64,000 nt of DNA, from contig CBDCTL010000017.1 in NCBI GenBank assembly GCA_965222015.1, positions 372,001 through 436,000 on the forward strand, in the 5' to 3' direction. A program made the translations under genes and the position numbers. This DNA is from JANQPX01 sp965222015 (GTDB taxonomy: Bacteria; Pseudomonadota; Alphaproteobacteria; Geminicoccales; Geminicoccaceae). Position 1 is the first letter of the stretch, and the number at the start of each line of letters is the position of its first letter. Positions 44,215 to 53,156 of the stretch are shown one piece after another. The notes under the pieces are model-generated. The model was not told the origin of the DNA and made no database searches. It worked only from the letters and a program-made list of their open reading frames with translations.

Positions 44215-45074
44215 TGGCGACGCTCGACACCAAATCCCGCGGGTCGGCTGCGCTTAGCATCACCGACTATGCGCGCTATCTGGGCGCGGCCATCTTCGTC
44301 GGTTTCTGTCTGTTCCCCTTCTACATGGTGCTCAGCACCTCGGTGAAGAAAGAGAGCGACATCTTCTCCTGGCCGCCTGCCTGGCTGTTCGATCCGACCT
44401 TCGACAACTACCACGCTGCCCTGTTCGTGTTCGGCGGAAGCGGGGTTCTGCCGTTTCTGATCAACAGCCTGGTGGTCACGGCGGGCAGTACGCTTCTCGC
44501 GGTCGGCCTCGGCTCGATGGTGGCCTACGGTCTGACGCGCTTTCGGGTCATCGGCGGCAACCACATCTTCTTCTTCATCCTGTCCACGCGCTTTGCCCCG
44601 CCGGTCGCCTTCGTCGTGCCGATCTATCTGATGGTTCGCGATGTCGGGCTGTTGGACACCCACCTTGCCCTGATCCTCATCTACACCTCGATGAACCTCT
44701 CGCTCGTCGTCTGGATCATCCGCGGCTTCTTCGAGGCGATCCCGGTGGAGATTGAGGAAGCGGCGCAGATCGACGGCTATTCGCGCCTGCAGATCTTCCG
44801 AAAGGTCGCCCTCCCTCTGGTCAAGCCGGGGCTGATTACAACCTCGATCCTCTCGGCGATCATGTCCTGGAACGAGTTTCTGATCGCCACCGTGATGACC
44901 CAGAACAAGGCGGCGACGCTGCCCGTCTATCTCGCGGGTTTTTCCGGTTCCATGGGGCTGGAATGGGGGCCGTACATGGCGGTGGGCGCGATGGCCGTCC
45001 TGCCGATCATGATCTTCACCCTGGTGCTGCAGCGCCATCTGGTTCGCGGCCTCACCTTCGGCGCGGTGCGGTAG
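44214..45074 (+). CDS. Sugar ABC permease (MalG/UgpE-type)
   Basis: A 286-residue inner-membrane protein starting after a short cytoplasmic tail, with six hydrophobic segments and the EAA loop EEAAQIDGYSRLQIFRKVAL followed by the usual PLVKPG. The C-terminus RHLVRGLTFGAVR is typical of MalG homologues. Partner of the permease just upstream. Confidence 0.94.
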   Translation: MATLDTKSRGSAALSITDYARYLGAAIFVGFCLFPFYMVLSTSVKKESDIFSWPPAWLFDPTFDNYHAALFVFGGSGVLPFLINSLVVTAGSTLLAVGLGSMVAYGLTRFRVIGGNHIFFFILSTRFAPPVAFVVPIYLMVRDVGLLDTHLALILIYTSMNLSLVVWIIRGFFEAIPVEIEEAAQIDGYSRLQIFRKVALPLVKPGLITTSILSAIMSWNEFLIATVMTQNKAATLPVYLAGFSGSMGLEWGPYMAVGAMAVLPIMIFTLVLQRHLVRGLTFGAVR

Positions 45075-45076
45075 CC

Positions 45077-46159
45077 ATGGCCGAGGTTCGATTGAAGGAC
45101 GTCTCCAAGATCTACCCCGACGGCACCAAAGCGGTCGATGCGATCGATCTCGAGATCCGGTCCGGCGAATTCCTCTGCGTTCTCGGACCAAGCGGCTGCG
45201 GCAAGTCGACGACCCTTCGCATGATCGCGGGCCTGGAAGACGTCACCTCGGGCACGATCGAGGTGGACGGCGAGGACATCGTCGGCACGCCGGCGCGCGA
45301 TCGCGACATCGCGATGGTGTTCGAGAACTACGCCCTCTATCCGCATCTGAGCGTGTTCGACAATATCGCCATGCCGCTGGTCGCGCGGCGAACGGCGAAG
45401 CCGGAACTCCGCGAGCGTGTGGAGCGCATCGCCGAGCGCATGGGCATTGCCGAGCATCTGAAAAAGCGCCCGGCGAAGCTGAGCGGCGGCCAGCGCCAGC
45501 GGGTCGCGCTGGCCCGCGCCATGGTGCGCACGCCCAAGATGTTCCTCATGGACGAGCCGCTCGGCCACCTCGAAGAATACATGCGGGTCGATCTCCGCCG
45601 CGAGATCCGCGCCCTGCACGAGGCGACCGGCGGCACCACCTTCTACATCACCCACGACCAGGAGGAAGCCGCGGCCGTGAGCGATCGCATCGCGGTCATG
45701 TCCGATGGCGAGCTGCAGCAGGTCGGCGCCATGCAGGACCTGATCGAGCGACCAGCGAATCGCTTCGTCGCCGAGTTCGTCGGCGAGCCGCCGATCTCGA
45801 TGTTCGACGACATCAGGGTCACCGACGGCAAGCTGCTGCTTGGCGGTTTTTCCGTCACTCTCCCAGCGTCCTTGCAGGCGGCTTCGGCGGTGCAGGCACC
45901 GACCTCGGCCGGCGTCCGGCCGGAGCATTTCTCCATCGCCGATGCCGACGCGGACGGGCTTTCGGCCATCGCCCGATCCGTGCAGCCGATGGGCGAGTGG
46001 GGCGCTGTTCTCTGCGAGACGGCGGCAGGGCCAGCGACCGCGATCGCTCCCAGTTCCGAACTCCCCGCCGAAGGTGATCGCATCACCCTTCGCCCCGACC
46101 CGGAGCACGTCCACCTGTTCGCCGCCGACGGGCGAAATCTGCTCGCGTCGGAGGGGTGA
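45077..46159 (+). CDS. Sugar ABC ATP-binding protein (MalK/UgpC-type)
   Basis: A 360-residue ATPase: Walker A GPSGCGKST, Q-loop VFENYALYPHLSV (Glu in place of the usual Gln), signature LSGGQRQRVALARAMV, Walker B MFLMDEPLGHLEEYM, H-loop YITHD, then a C-terminal TOBE/MalK-type regulatory domain (GVRPEHFSIAD). The D-loop is unusual: LGHLEE where homologues have LSNLDA. Starts 2 bp after the permease stop. It may form a heterodimer with the next ATPase, as in glycerol-type importers with two ATPase genes. Confidence 0.92.
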   Translation: MAEVRLKDVSKIYPDGTKAVDAIDLEIRSGEFLCVLGPSGCGKSTTLRMIAGLEDVTSGTIEVDGEDIVGTPARDRDIAMVFENYALYPHLSVFDNIAMPLVARRTAKPELRERVERIAERMGIAEHLKKRPAKLSGGQRQRVALARAMVRTPKMFLMDEPLGHLEEYMRVDLRREIRALHEATGGTTFYITHDQEEAAAVSDRIAVMSDGELQQVGAMQDLIERPANRFVAEFVGEPPISMFDDIRVTDGKLLLGGFSVTLPASLQAASAVQAPTSAGVRPEHFSIADADADGLSAIARSVQPMGEWGAVLCETAAGPATAIAPSSELPAEGDRITLRPDPEHVHLFAADGRNLLASEG

Positions 46160-46162
46160 TCG

Positions 46163-47273
46163 ATGGTCGACATCACCATAGCCGACCTCGCGAAATCCTT
46201 CGGCACGGTCAACGTGTTCGACGGGCTCGATCTCGCGATCGGGGACCGGTCCTATGTCTGCCTGCTTGGACCAAGCGGCTGCGGCAAGACCACGCTGATG
46301 CGCATCATCTCCGGCCTGGAGGTGGCCGATCGCGGCGAGATCCGTTTCGACGCGCAAGGACGTCGCCGGCCTGACCAGCGCCGAGCGCGACGTCGGCATG
46401 GCGTTTCAGAACTACGCGCTCTATCCGCACCTCACGGTCGAGGGCAATCTCCGCTTTCCGCTGCAGGCGCCGATGCAGAAGGGACGCTGGACCGAGGACG
46501 GCATGCGCGCGCGCATCAGGGAGATCGCCGAGCTTCTGCAGATCACGCCGCTGCTTCATCGGACCATCGACCAGCTGAGCGGCGGCCAGCAGCAGCGCGT
46601 CTCGCTCGGGCGCGCCCTGATCCGCCACCCGAAGGTGCTGCTGCTCGACGAGCCCGTCACCCATCTCGACGCCCGCCTGCGCTACGCCATGCGCTCCGAG
46701 CTGAAGCGCATCCATGGGGTGATGGAAACCACGAGCATCCACGTCACCCACGACCAGCAGGAAGCACTCGCCATGGCCGACCTGCTCGTCATCATGAGGA
46801 ACGGCCGCATCGAGCAGGCGTCGCCGGCGATGGAGGCTTACAGCGATCCCGCCACCAGCTTCGTCGCCGGCTTTCTGGGTGATCCGCCGCGAAGCCTTCT
46901 CGAGGTCGATCTCGGTGAATCCGACGGTGCCACGATCGCGAGGCTCGACGGTGCCGACCTACCGCTTCCCGATCGGCTGCGTGAAGCGGCAAGCAGCGCA
47001 AGAGACCGCCGTGTGCTCCTGGCGCTGCCGGCCCGAGCCTTCACCCTGGCGGACGAGAGCGAGACCGGCATAGCCATGGAGGGCGCGGTCTGCGCCCACG
47101 AGATGTTGGAAGGCGCTCAGCGAATCGTCCTCGATGTCGCTGGACAAAAGATCAATCTGCAGAGCAGCACGGCCCGGCATGTGGTGATCGGCGATCGCAT
47201 GAACGTCGTCGCCGATGCCGACGAGGGAATGTTGTTCGACCATGAGACCGGCTTGAGATTGAGGACGTCATGA
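46163..47273 (+). pseudogene. Second MalK-type ATP-binding protein, frameshifted
   Basis: From ATG 46163 the first frame gives Walker A GPSGCGKTT and ends its homology at EIRFDAQ. The next frame, one base out, resumes at KDVAGLTSAERDVGMAFQNY and continues with LSGGQQQRVSLGRALI, LLLDEPVTHLD, VTHDQ and a TOBE-like end at 47273. An extra base near 46352 (GACGCGCAAG, where GACGGCAAG would keep the frame) accounts for it. Either a recent inactivating mutation or a sequencing error: everything else in the protein is intact. The break lies before the Q-loop, so the product as written is non-functional. Confidence 0.85.
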
Positions 47274-47404
47274 CCAGAGGCCGGTGCGGCCGACGGTCCT
47301 GCAAGGACGTGTGAGAACTTGCTGAAGCATGCGCTCAATCACATACCTGCGCCCAAACTGGGCGATACGTCTCGCGGTCCGGGAATTTGAGGGTGAATAC
47401 GCAA

Positions 47405-48487
47405 TCAAACTGGGCGCAAGGGAACGTAGGCTTCGTCCATGCCGAACGCTGTGGGGCCGAATTGGGCGAGTGCTGCTTCGCTGCGCATGATCTCGGGCAC
47501 GCGCACGGCCATGACGGCGACGCGCTGGCCGTAACGCAAGGTCTCGTTGGTGATTGGGATGGCGGTTTCGGCGTCCAGGACCGAAATGATGTCGGGGACG
47601 ATGGCAAGCGTTTCGCCGTCGGTGCGGGCGATCAGGTTTTCGTTCTGAAAGTCAATCGTGCAGATGCCGGCACCACCGTCGCCCGCGATTTTGGCACTGC
47701 CTAGGGTGAAGCCCTGGCTGGTCTGACGGTCGACATCGATGATTTTGCCTTCGAAGATGCGCCGCGCGACGCTGTAGCTGGTGCCGGCCATGAAGCTGGA
47801 AAGGGCCTCGAACGGGTCTTGCTTCCTGGCGCGCGATCGGCGGATCGTCCGGCCGATCTCGATCGCCAGGCTGAGCGTGTGCTTGACCGAGGCTCGCCTG
47901 ACCTCGGCGCCGGACATTGGGTAGTTGGCGAAATAGGCGGTGCCGCCGAAGCGGATGGTGATGCCGCGGGCGATCTTTTCCATGCGCAAATGGTCGTCTG
48001 TCATGATGGTCGCATGATCGCCCTTCTCGTCGGCGATGCCCATGGGCGTGCCCGGTACCCCACTGATCGCGAAGGTCTCCATTTGTAGCTCGGGAAAGGC
48101 GCGGCCCTGGCCGTCCGCATCAATCACGGGCAGGCCGAGGCGTGCGCCGACGAAAAGTGGGATCGTCGAATTGATGCCGCCGACTTCGGTGGGCATGGTC
48201 GCACCGGCCTTGCGGCCGAGCGCTTTTTCGACCGCGCGCAGAGCGAGGATCGGTTCCTCCCCGGACGGGATCTTTTCCAGCAAGACCGTTGGCGCACCCA
48301 TCATTGCGGTCGGGATCACCAGGAGATCGTCGTCGAGCGTTTCGGGATCGAGGATTTCGATTCGGCGTCCAGCGCTGAGCTCACCCTTTACCATGAGCCC
48401 GCCGATATAGGGATCGCCGCCGCCGCCCGCGCCGAGGAAGGCAGCACCGGTGCAGAGGTCGTCGACGTCCTCAATTTTCAGATCCAT
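47405..48487 (-). CDS. DUF917-family protein (S-methyl-thiohydantoin-desulfurase-like)
   Basis: A 360-residue protein with the DUF917 opening DVDDLCTGAAFLGAGGGGDP, MGAPTVLLEKI, and PTEVGGINSTIPL followed by a glycine-rich GDGGAG region. A characterised relative removes sulfur from methylthiohydantoin, and members commonly sit beside HyuA-type hydantoinases, as here (16 bp after its stop). It probably handles a hydantoin- or lactam-like ring or its ring-opened product. ATG 48487 gives the usual N-terminus. Confidence 0.88.
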   Translation of the reverse strand: MDLKIEDVDDLCTGAAFLGAGGGGDPYIGGLMVKGELSAGRRIEILDPETLDDDLLVIPTAMMGAPTVLLEKIPSGEEPILALRAVEKALGRKAGATMPTEVGGINSTIPLFVGARLGLPVIDADGQGRAFPELQMETFAISGVPGTPMGIADEKGDHATIMTDDHLRMEKIARGITIRFGGTAYFANYPMSGAEVRRASVKHTLSLAIEIGRTIRRSRARKQDPFEALSSFMAGTSYSVARRIFEGKIIDVDRQTSQGFTLGSAKIAGDGGAGICTIDFQNENLIARTDGETLAIVPDIISVLDAETAIPITNETLRYGQRVAVMAVRVPEIMRSEAALAQFGPTAFGMDEAYVPLRPV

Positions 48488-48503
48488 CGCTTGCTCCAGC
48501 CGC

Positions 48504-50042
48504 TCATATCGGAAGGTCGCCGACCGCCGTGACCCGGAGCCGCGTGGGATTGCCGGGCAGATAGCTGATCGGCACCTGCTCGACCTCGATGATCTCGACG
48601 CTGGATGGCATGGCGCCGGCGCGGATCGCATTGTTGCAGGCCTCGTCTCGGGCGTCGCTCAGCACATCGTCCCGGTTGCTCTCGGTAATGGCGACCACCC
48701 GCTCGACATGCCCCGAGACCTGTGCGATGGCTGCGCCGACCGCGTTGGCGACGGCGCAAAAGTCGGGTCGGATCACCTCCGATACCGAGCGAACCGGCCA
48801 GTCGATCAGGACCGCCCCGCCACCGACGGCGAGAAGCGGCAGATCGCGCGCTTCGGTTTTCATGCGCTCGACATTGACGTCCAGCAAATGGCGCATCGCA
48901 TCCCGGGCTTTGTCGATGGTGTCCGCGGAGACGTCTTTCACAAGGGAGCGGTCGCCGATTTCGGCCCAGCCGCCGGCCACCGCGACGTCGGTGGCGGTGA
49001 GCGTGTCACCACCGAAACAGAGCGCCTCTTGGGTCAGCGCGAAGCCCACGGAGGAGGGGCCGACGCGGCGGCCCTGATCGCTGATGATGCTGCCGCCGCC
49101 AAGCCCGATGGCGAGCACGTCGGGCATGCGGAAATTGGTCTTGACGCCGCCGACATCGACGAAATGGGTGGACTGCCGCGGAAAGCCCTTGCGCAGCATG
49201 CCGATATCGGAAGTGGTGCCGCCGATATCGACCACCATCGCATCGCCGATACCGGCGAGATGCGCCGCACCGCGCATGGAATTGGTAGGGCCTGATGCGA
49301 AGGTGAGCACCGGGTAACGTTCAACCTCCTCGACCCGCATCAGCGTGCCGTCGTTCTGCGAGATGAAGAGCGGCACATCAAGCCCGAGCTCATGGAGAGC
49401 ACGGCGAAAGGCTTTGACCACGCGAGTTGCCAGTGCTGTCAGGGAGGCATTGATAATCGTCGAGTTTTCGCGCTGCAGAAGGCCGAACTGGCCGAGTTCG
49501 GAGGACAGGGAGATGGCTATGTCCGGCGCTTCGTTTCGGATGATCTCGGCGGCGCGGCGCTCCATCGCGCCGTTCATCGGCGAGAACACTGAGGTGACTG
49601 CTGCACTCTGCAGGTCCGCTTGGCGCATGGCGCGCGCCGCTTCGGCGATGGCGATTTCGTCGAGCGGGCTGATCTCACGCCCGTCATATTCGTAGCCGCC
49701 CGCGACCAGCGTCACATGTCCGCCGATCGTTCGGGCCAGATCGCGCGGCCAGTCGGTCATCGGTGGAATTGCCGAGGTCGCCGGAAGGCAAAGGCGAAGC
49801 ACACCCACCGGCAGCAGGGCGCGCCGCTCGATCACCGCGTTGGTGAACTGCGTGGTGCCGATCATCACGCTGTCGATTGCAGCCTTGTCAGCACCACTGT
49901 CATCTATAGCGGCGGAAATCGCGGTGACGATGCCGCTATAGACATCCTCCGTGGTCGGCGTCTTTTGCCAGCCGACGACACCTTTCGGGCCGACGATCAC
50001 GGCATCGGTATTGGTGCCGCCGACATCCACGCCGACCTTCAT
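48504..50042 (-). CDS. Hydantoinase/oxoprolinase-family protein (HyuA-like)
   Basis: A 512-residue enzyme of the ATP-dependent ring-opening family: N-terminal ASKHA-type phosphate motif VGVDVGGTNTDAVIVGP, SQNDGTLMRVEEVERYPVLT and the conserved FASGPTNSMRGAAHL, VDIGGTTSDIGML and GLGGGSI blocks. Relatives use ATP to open 5-oxoproline, hydantoin or acetone/lactam-like substrates, usually with a HyuB partner, which is absent here; short stand-alone members exist. Start 50042 is chosen since homology begins at MKVGVDVGG. Confidence 0.9.
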   Translation of the reverse strand: MKVGVDVGGTNTDAVIVGPKGVVGWQKTPTTEDVYSGIVTAISAAIDDSGADKAAIDSVMIGTTQFTNAVIERRALLPVGVLRLCLPATSAIPPMTDWPRDLARTIGGHVTLVAGGYEYDGREISPLDEIAIAEAARAMRQADLQSAAVTSVFSPMNGAMERRAAEIIRNEAPDIAISLSSELGQFGLLQRENSTIINASLTALATRVVKAFRRALHELGLDVPLFISQNDGTLMRVEEVERYPVLTFASGPTNSMRGAAHLAGIGDAMVVDIGGTTSDIGMLRKGFPRQSTHFVDVGGVKTNFRMPDVLAIGLGGGSIISDQGRRVGPSSVGFALTQEALCFGGDTLTATDVAVAGGWAEIGDRSLVKDVSADTIDKARDAMRHLLDVNVERMKTEARDLPLLAVGGGAVLIDWPVRSVSEVIRPDFCAVANAVGAAIAQVSGHVERVVAITESNRDDVLSDARDEACNNAIRAGAMPSSVEIIEVEQVPISYLPGNPTRLRVTAVGDLPI

Positions 50043-50073
50043 CGCGCGGCTCCGATCTTCCCTGCAATCGGCA

Positions 50074-51138
50074 TCACGGCACCACCACGGCGCTTTCCGC
50101 ACTCCAATAGAGCGCCACGGGATCGCCTGATGACAGGCGGTCCAGATCCGGGCGATTGGGCACCTCGACCGTCAGGTGATGCGGTCCGGCTTCGACCCGG
50201 TAGCGGCGAAGCGATCCTTGATAGATCTCGTCGTTGATGTGGCCTTCCAGCTTTGGGGCCTCACCCTCATGGGCTGGATGCAGGCGGATCATTTCCGGCC
50301 GGATCAGAAAGCCAACTGTCTTGCCTTTCTCCAATGCACCAGGGGCTCGCGCCGAAACGGTCGAGACACCGAGATCGACCTGGCAGCCACCGCCGTCTAC
50401 GGCGAGCACGCGCGCATCGAGCAGGTTCGATTCGCCGATGAACTCGGCGATGAAACGGGAGACAGGCTGCTCATAGATGTCCACCGGTGTTCCCAGTTGC
50501 AGCACCCTTCCGCTGTCCATCACCGCGATCCGGTCCGACATGGTGAGCGCTTCGGATTGATCATGGGTGACGTAGATCGTGGTGATTCCGACCGACTTTT
50601 GGATGTTCTTGATCCAGAACTTCATCTCCTCGCGCATCTTCTTGTCGAGGGCGGAAAGCGGTTCGTCCAAGAGCAGGATCTCCGGCTCGATCACCAGCAC
50701 GCGGGCAAGGGCCACCCGCTGCTTCTGCCCGCCGGAAAGCTCTCGCTCGAAGCGCGTTTCGAAGCCGGACATGCCGACCTCTGCGAGTGCTGCCTCGACC
50801 TTCGATTTGATCTCGGCGCTCGGCATGCCGCGTTCCACCAGACCGAACGCGATGTTGTCGAAGACCGACATGTGCGGAAAGATCGCGTAGTTCTGAAAGA
50901 CGATGCCGATATCGCGCGCCTCGGGCGGCAGCTTGGTGATGTCGCGGCCGTTGACGTGGATGCTGCCCGAGGTCGGCACGACGAAGCCCGCGAGCATGCG
51001 CAGCGTCGTGGTCTTGCCGCAGCCGCTCGGTCCGAGCAGGGAGAAGAATTCTCCACGCGGGATGGAAAGGTCCAGCGCCTCGACGGCGACGGTATCGCCG
51101 AACAGTTTCGAGATGCCCTGGAATTCGACAAATGACAT
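50074..51138 (-). CDS. PotA/FbpC-type ABC ATP-binding protein
   Basis: A 354-residue ATPase: Walker A GPSGCGKTT, Q-loop VFQNYAIFPHMSV, signature LSGGQKQRVALARVLV, Walker B LLLDEPLSALD, H-loop YVTHD, and a C-terminal TOBE domain. The frame is open further upstream, but coding begins at ATG 51138 (MSFVEFQGISKLFGD). It serves the polyamine-type transporter 51195-54176. Confidence 0.93.
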   Translation of the reverse strand: MSFVEFQGISKLFGDTVAVEALDLSIPRGEFFSLLGPSGCGKTTTLRMLAGFVVPTSGSIHVNGRDITKLPPEARDIGIVFQNYAIFPHMSVFDNIAFGLVERGMPSAEIKSKVEAALAEVGMSGFETRFERELSGGQKQRVALARVLVIEPEILLLDEPLSALDKKMREEMKFWIKNIQKSVGITTIYVTHDQSEALTMSDRIAVMDSGRVLQLGTPVDIYEQPVSRFIAEFIGESNLLDARVLAVDGGGCQVDLGVSTVSARAPGALEKGKTVGFLIRPEMIRLHPAHEGEAPKLEGHINDEIYQGSLRRYRVEAGPHHLTVEVPNRPDLDRLSSGDPVALYWSAESAVVVP

Positions 51139-51165
51139 GAACGGTCCTCTACCGCCTGGGAAAGG

Positions 51166-51188
51166 GGCCGGGGACCAAAGCCCCGGCC
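51166..51188 (-). promoter_or_regulatory. Intercistronic hairpin after SBP gene
   Basis: Perfect 8-bp arms GGCCGGGG/CCCCGGCC with a 7-nt loop in the 56-bp gap between the SBP stop and the ATPase start. No U-run follows on the minus strand. Confidence 0.55.
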
Positions 51189-51194
51189 TATTGC

Positions 51195-52310
51195 TCAGAG
51201 ACCGAAAATGCCGTTCAGACGATCGGTGATCTCCTGCTTGTTCTTGACGAAGAAGTCCCAGTCCGGCACCCAGAATGCCGCCGTCGCATCGGCGGTGTTG
51301 GTCACGCCGGCCTCGGCCAGCGGTGCCGTGATCGTCGCTTCCGAATTGGTCGGACGCCAAAGGAACTCGTCGCCGAACGCGTTCAGGAACTCGGGCGAGA
51401 GCGTCCGGTTCAAGAGCGCGAAGGCGAGCTTCTTCTGCATCGGCTCGGCGTAGCGGCTGATGGTCTTGGTCTGGGTCAGGATCGGGTGACTGTCCCACCC
51501 CCAGACATCCATCGGCACGCCCTTGCGCTTCAACGACAGCGCCTCGCCCTCGATATGCACCGCGATGTCGACCTCGCCGCGTTCGATCAACGAAAGCATG
51601 TTGAAGGTGAACTCGCTGATCTTCATCGGCATGGCGTCCTCCAGCGCCTTGAAGGCCGCCTCCATGTCGTACTGATCGGCGCCGAACTCCTGGGCGGTGG
51701 CCATGAAGAAGGCGTGCATCAAGCCGTTTTCGGTGCCGTAGGTGCCGCGCTTGTCGACATAGCGCTCTGCCCAGAAATCGCGGAAGCTGGCGGGGGCATC
51801 GCCTGCATCGGTGCGATAAGCGTAGACATAGGGCATGTAGGCCCAGGTCACGCCGGCACCGCTTGCAAAGGCGAAGTCCCAGCAATTCGCGGCGTTGGGC
51901 ACGTTCGCCTTGACCTCGTCGGTGTTCAGGAAGAAGTCGCCGGCCTGCTTGGTCTGGGTGAGGTTCGGCAGGTTCCAGTTGCAGATGTCATAGACCGGAT
52001 TTTCCGCCCCTTGGGTGACGAATTTCGGGAACCAGGGGAATGAGCTGTCCCAGTTGATCTGGCAGTTGAAATCCTTCTCGAACTGGTCGGTCAGCGCCGC
52101 GCGCACGAACTCCTCCCAGCCGCCGCCCCATTCGCCGATATTCAGCGTGGCGCCGCCGGCATCGAACACGCCGCCGTCATAGGCGACATCCTCCGACCAG
52201 GCGTGGTTGATGAAGAACGTATTGGGGATCGTCGCAGCTGCGCCAATCGCGGCTGCACCCTTCAGAACGCTTCGGCGCGTCTGGTCGGCGTTGCGATTTT
52301 TCTTGGTCAT
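51195..52310 (-). CDS. PotD-like (spermidine/putrescine family) ABC substrate-binding protein
   Basis: A 371-residue periplasmic receptor with a twin-arginine-type signal (NRNADQTRRSVLKGAAAIGA). The mature part starts with LNIGEWGGGWEEFVRAALTD, the pattern of PotD/iron-family receptors, followed by VYDICNWNLPNLTQTKQAGD. The operon enzymes (racemase, hydantoinase, DUF917) point to a hydantoin-, lactam- or N-carbamoyl-like ligand and not a polyamine; this is inference from neighbours. Confidence 0.9.
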   Translation of the reverse strand: MTKKNRNADQTRRSVLKGAAAIGAAATIPNTFFINHAWSEDVAYDGGVFDAGGATLNIGEWGGGWEEFVRAALTDQFEKDFNCQINWDSSFPWFPKFVTQGAENPVYDICNWNLPNLTQTKQAGDFFLNTDEVKANVPNAANCWDFAFASGAGVTWAYMPYVYAYRTDAGDAPASFRDFWAERYVDKRGTYGTENGLMHAFFMATAQEFGADQYDMEAAFKALEDAMPMKISEFTFNMLSLIERGEVDIAVHIEGEALSLKRKGVPMDVWGWDSHPILTQTKTISRYAEPMQKKLAFALLNRTLSPEFLNAFGDEFLWRPTNSEATITAPLAEAGVTNTADATAAFWVPDWDFFVKNKQEITDRLNGIFGL

Positions 52311-52337
52311 CAGTCTCTCCCTGTTGATGTTGTTGGT

Positions 52338-53156
52338 TCAGGTTCGAAGTCGGCCTGCCTGGCGTTCCAGGAGGCGGCGGATATTGACCAGACGGTTGGT
52401 CAAAAGGACTGAGGTGATGACGAGCGTGATCGCGAAAATGCCGGCAGCGGCGGCATCGGGCTCGAATTTGTAGCGGAGCGAATTGTACATCGCGATCGGC
52501 AGCGGTTCGGAGTTCGGTGCTGATAAAAAGAGCGACACCTCGAACTGGCCGAAGGAGACGATAAAGGCGAATATGGCGCCCGCCTGGATACCCTGGCTGA
52601 TGTTCGGCAAGGTCACCTTGCGAAAGGCGCGCCAGGGCGAGGCGCCGAGCGAGCGGGCAGCCTCTTCGAGCGATAGGTCGTAGGCGGCGAGCGCAGCACC
52701 CACGGTGCCGATCACATAGGGCGTCGAATAGAGAATGTGGCCGATCCAGAGGCCCCAGATGGTGCGCGCAATGCCGAGGTTTGAGGCGATCAGGAAGGCG
52801 TAGAGCGCAAAGCCGATCACCACGCCCGGCAGGACGACCGGCGAGAGGAAGAAGGAGCGTAGCGCCGCCCGGCCGAAGAAACGGGTGCGCGAGAGGAATA
52901 CCGCGGCTGCCGTGCCGAGCACGGTCGCGACCACCATGGTCATCAGCGCCAGGCGAAAGGAGAAGAAGAAGGCGGAGAGGTATTTTTCCGACTGCAGGAA
53001 GGCGATCACCCAGCGAAGCGACAGGCCTTCCGGCGGAAAGGTCAGGAACTCGCCCGCGGTAAGGCCGGCGAGCACCACCACGACGATCGGCAACAGCATG
53101 TAGGCAAAGCCGAGCAGCGCCAGGGTCAGCAAGGGCAGGGGGATCGCGCGCTCCAT
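52338..53156 (-). CDS. PotC-type ABC permease
   Basis: A 272-residue inner-membrane protein with six hydrophobic segments and the EAA loop EEAARSLGASPWRAFRKVTL. It begins MERAIPLPLLTLALLGFAYM at 53156, overlapping the stop of the upstream permease by 1 bp (TGATG). The same reading frame continues open upstream through the other permease gene because of the frameshift there, but that part is not its own protein. Confidence 0.92.
   Translation of the reverse strand: MERAIPLPLLTLALLGFAYMLLPIVVVVLAGLTAGEFLTFPPEGLSLRWVIAFLQSEKYLSAFFFSFRLALMTMVVATVLGTAAAVFLSRTRFFGRAALRSFFLSPVVLPGVVIGFALYAFLIASNLGIARTIWGLWIGHILYSTPYVIGTVGAALAAYDLSLEEAARSLGASPWRAFRKVTLPNISQGIQAGAIFAFIVSFGQFEVSLFLSAPNSEPLPIAMYNSLRYKFEPDAAAAGIFAITLVITSVLLTNRLVNIRRLLERQAGRLRT

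Noticed and set aside
47274..47404. Inverted copies of CAAACTGGGCG between two convergent genes as a bidirectional terminator
   Set aside because: Symmetry is real (GCGCCCAAACTGGGCG) but there is no U-run and one copy is coding; not enough to call a terminator.
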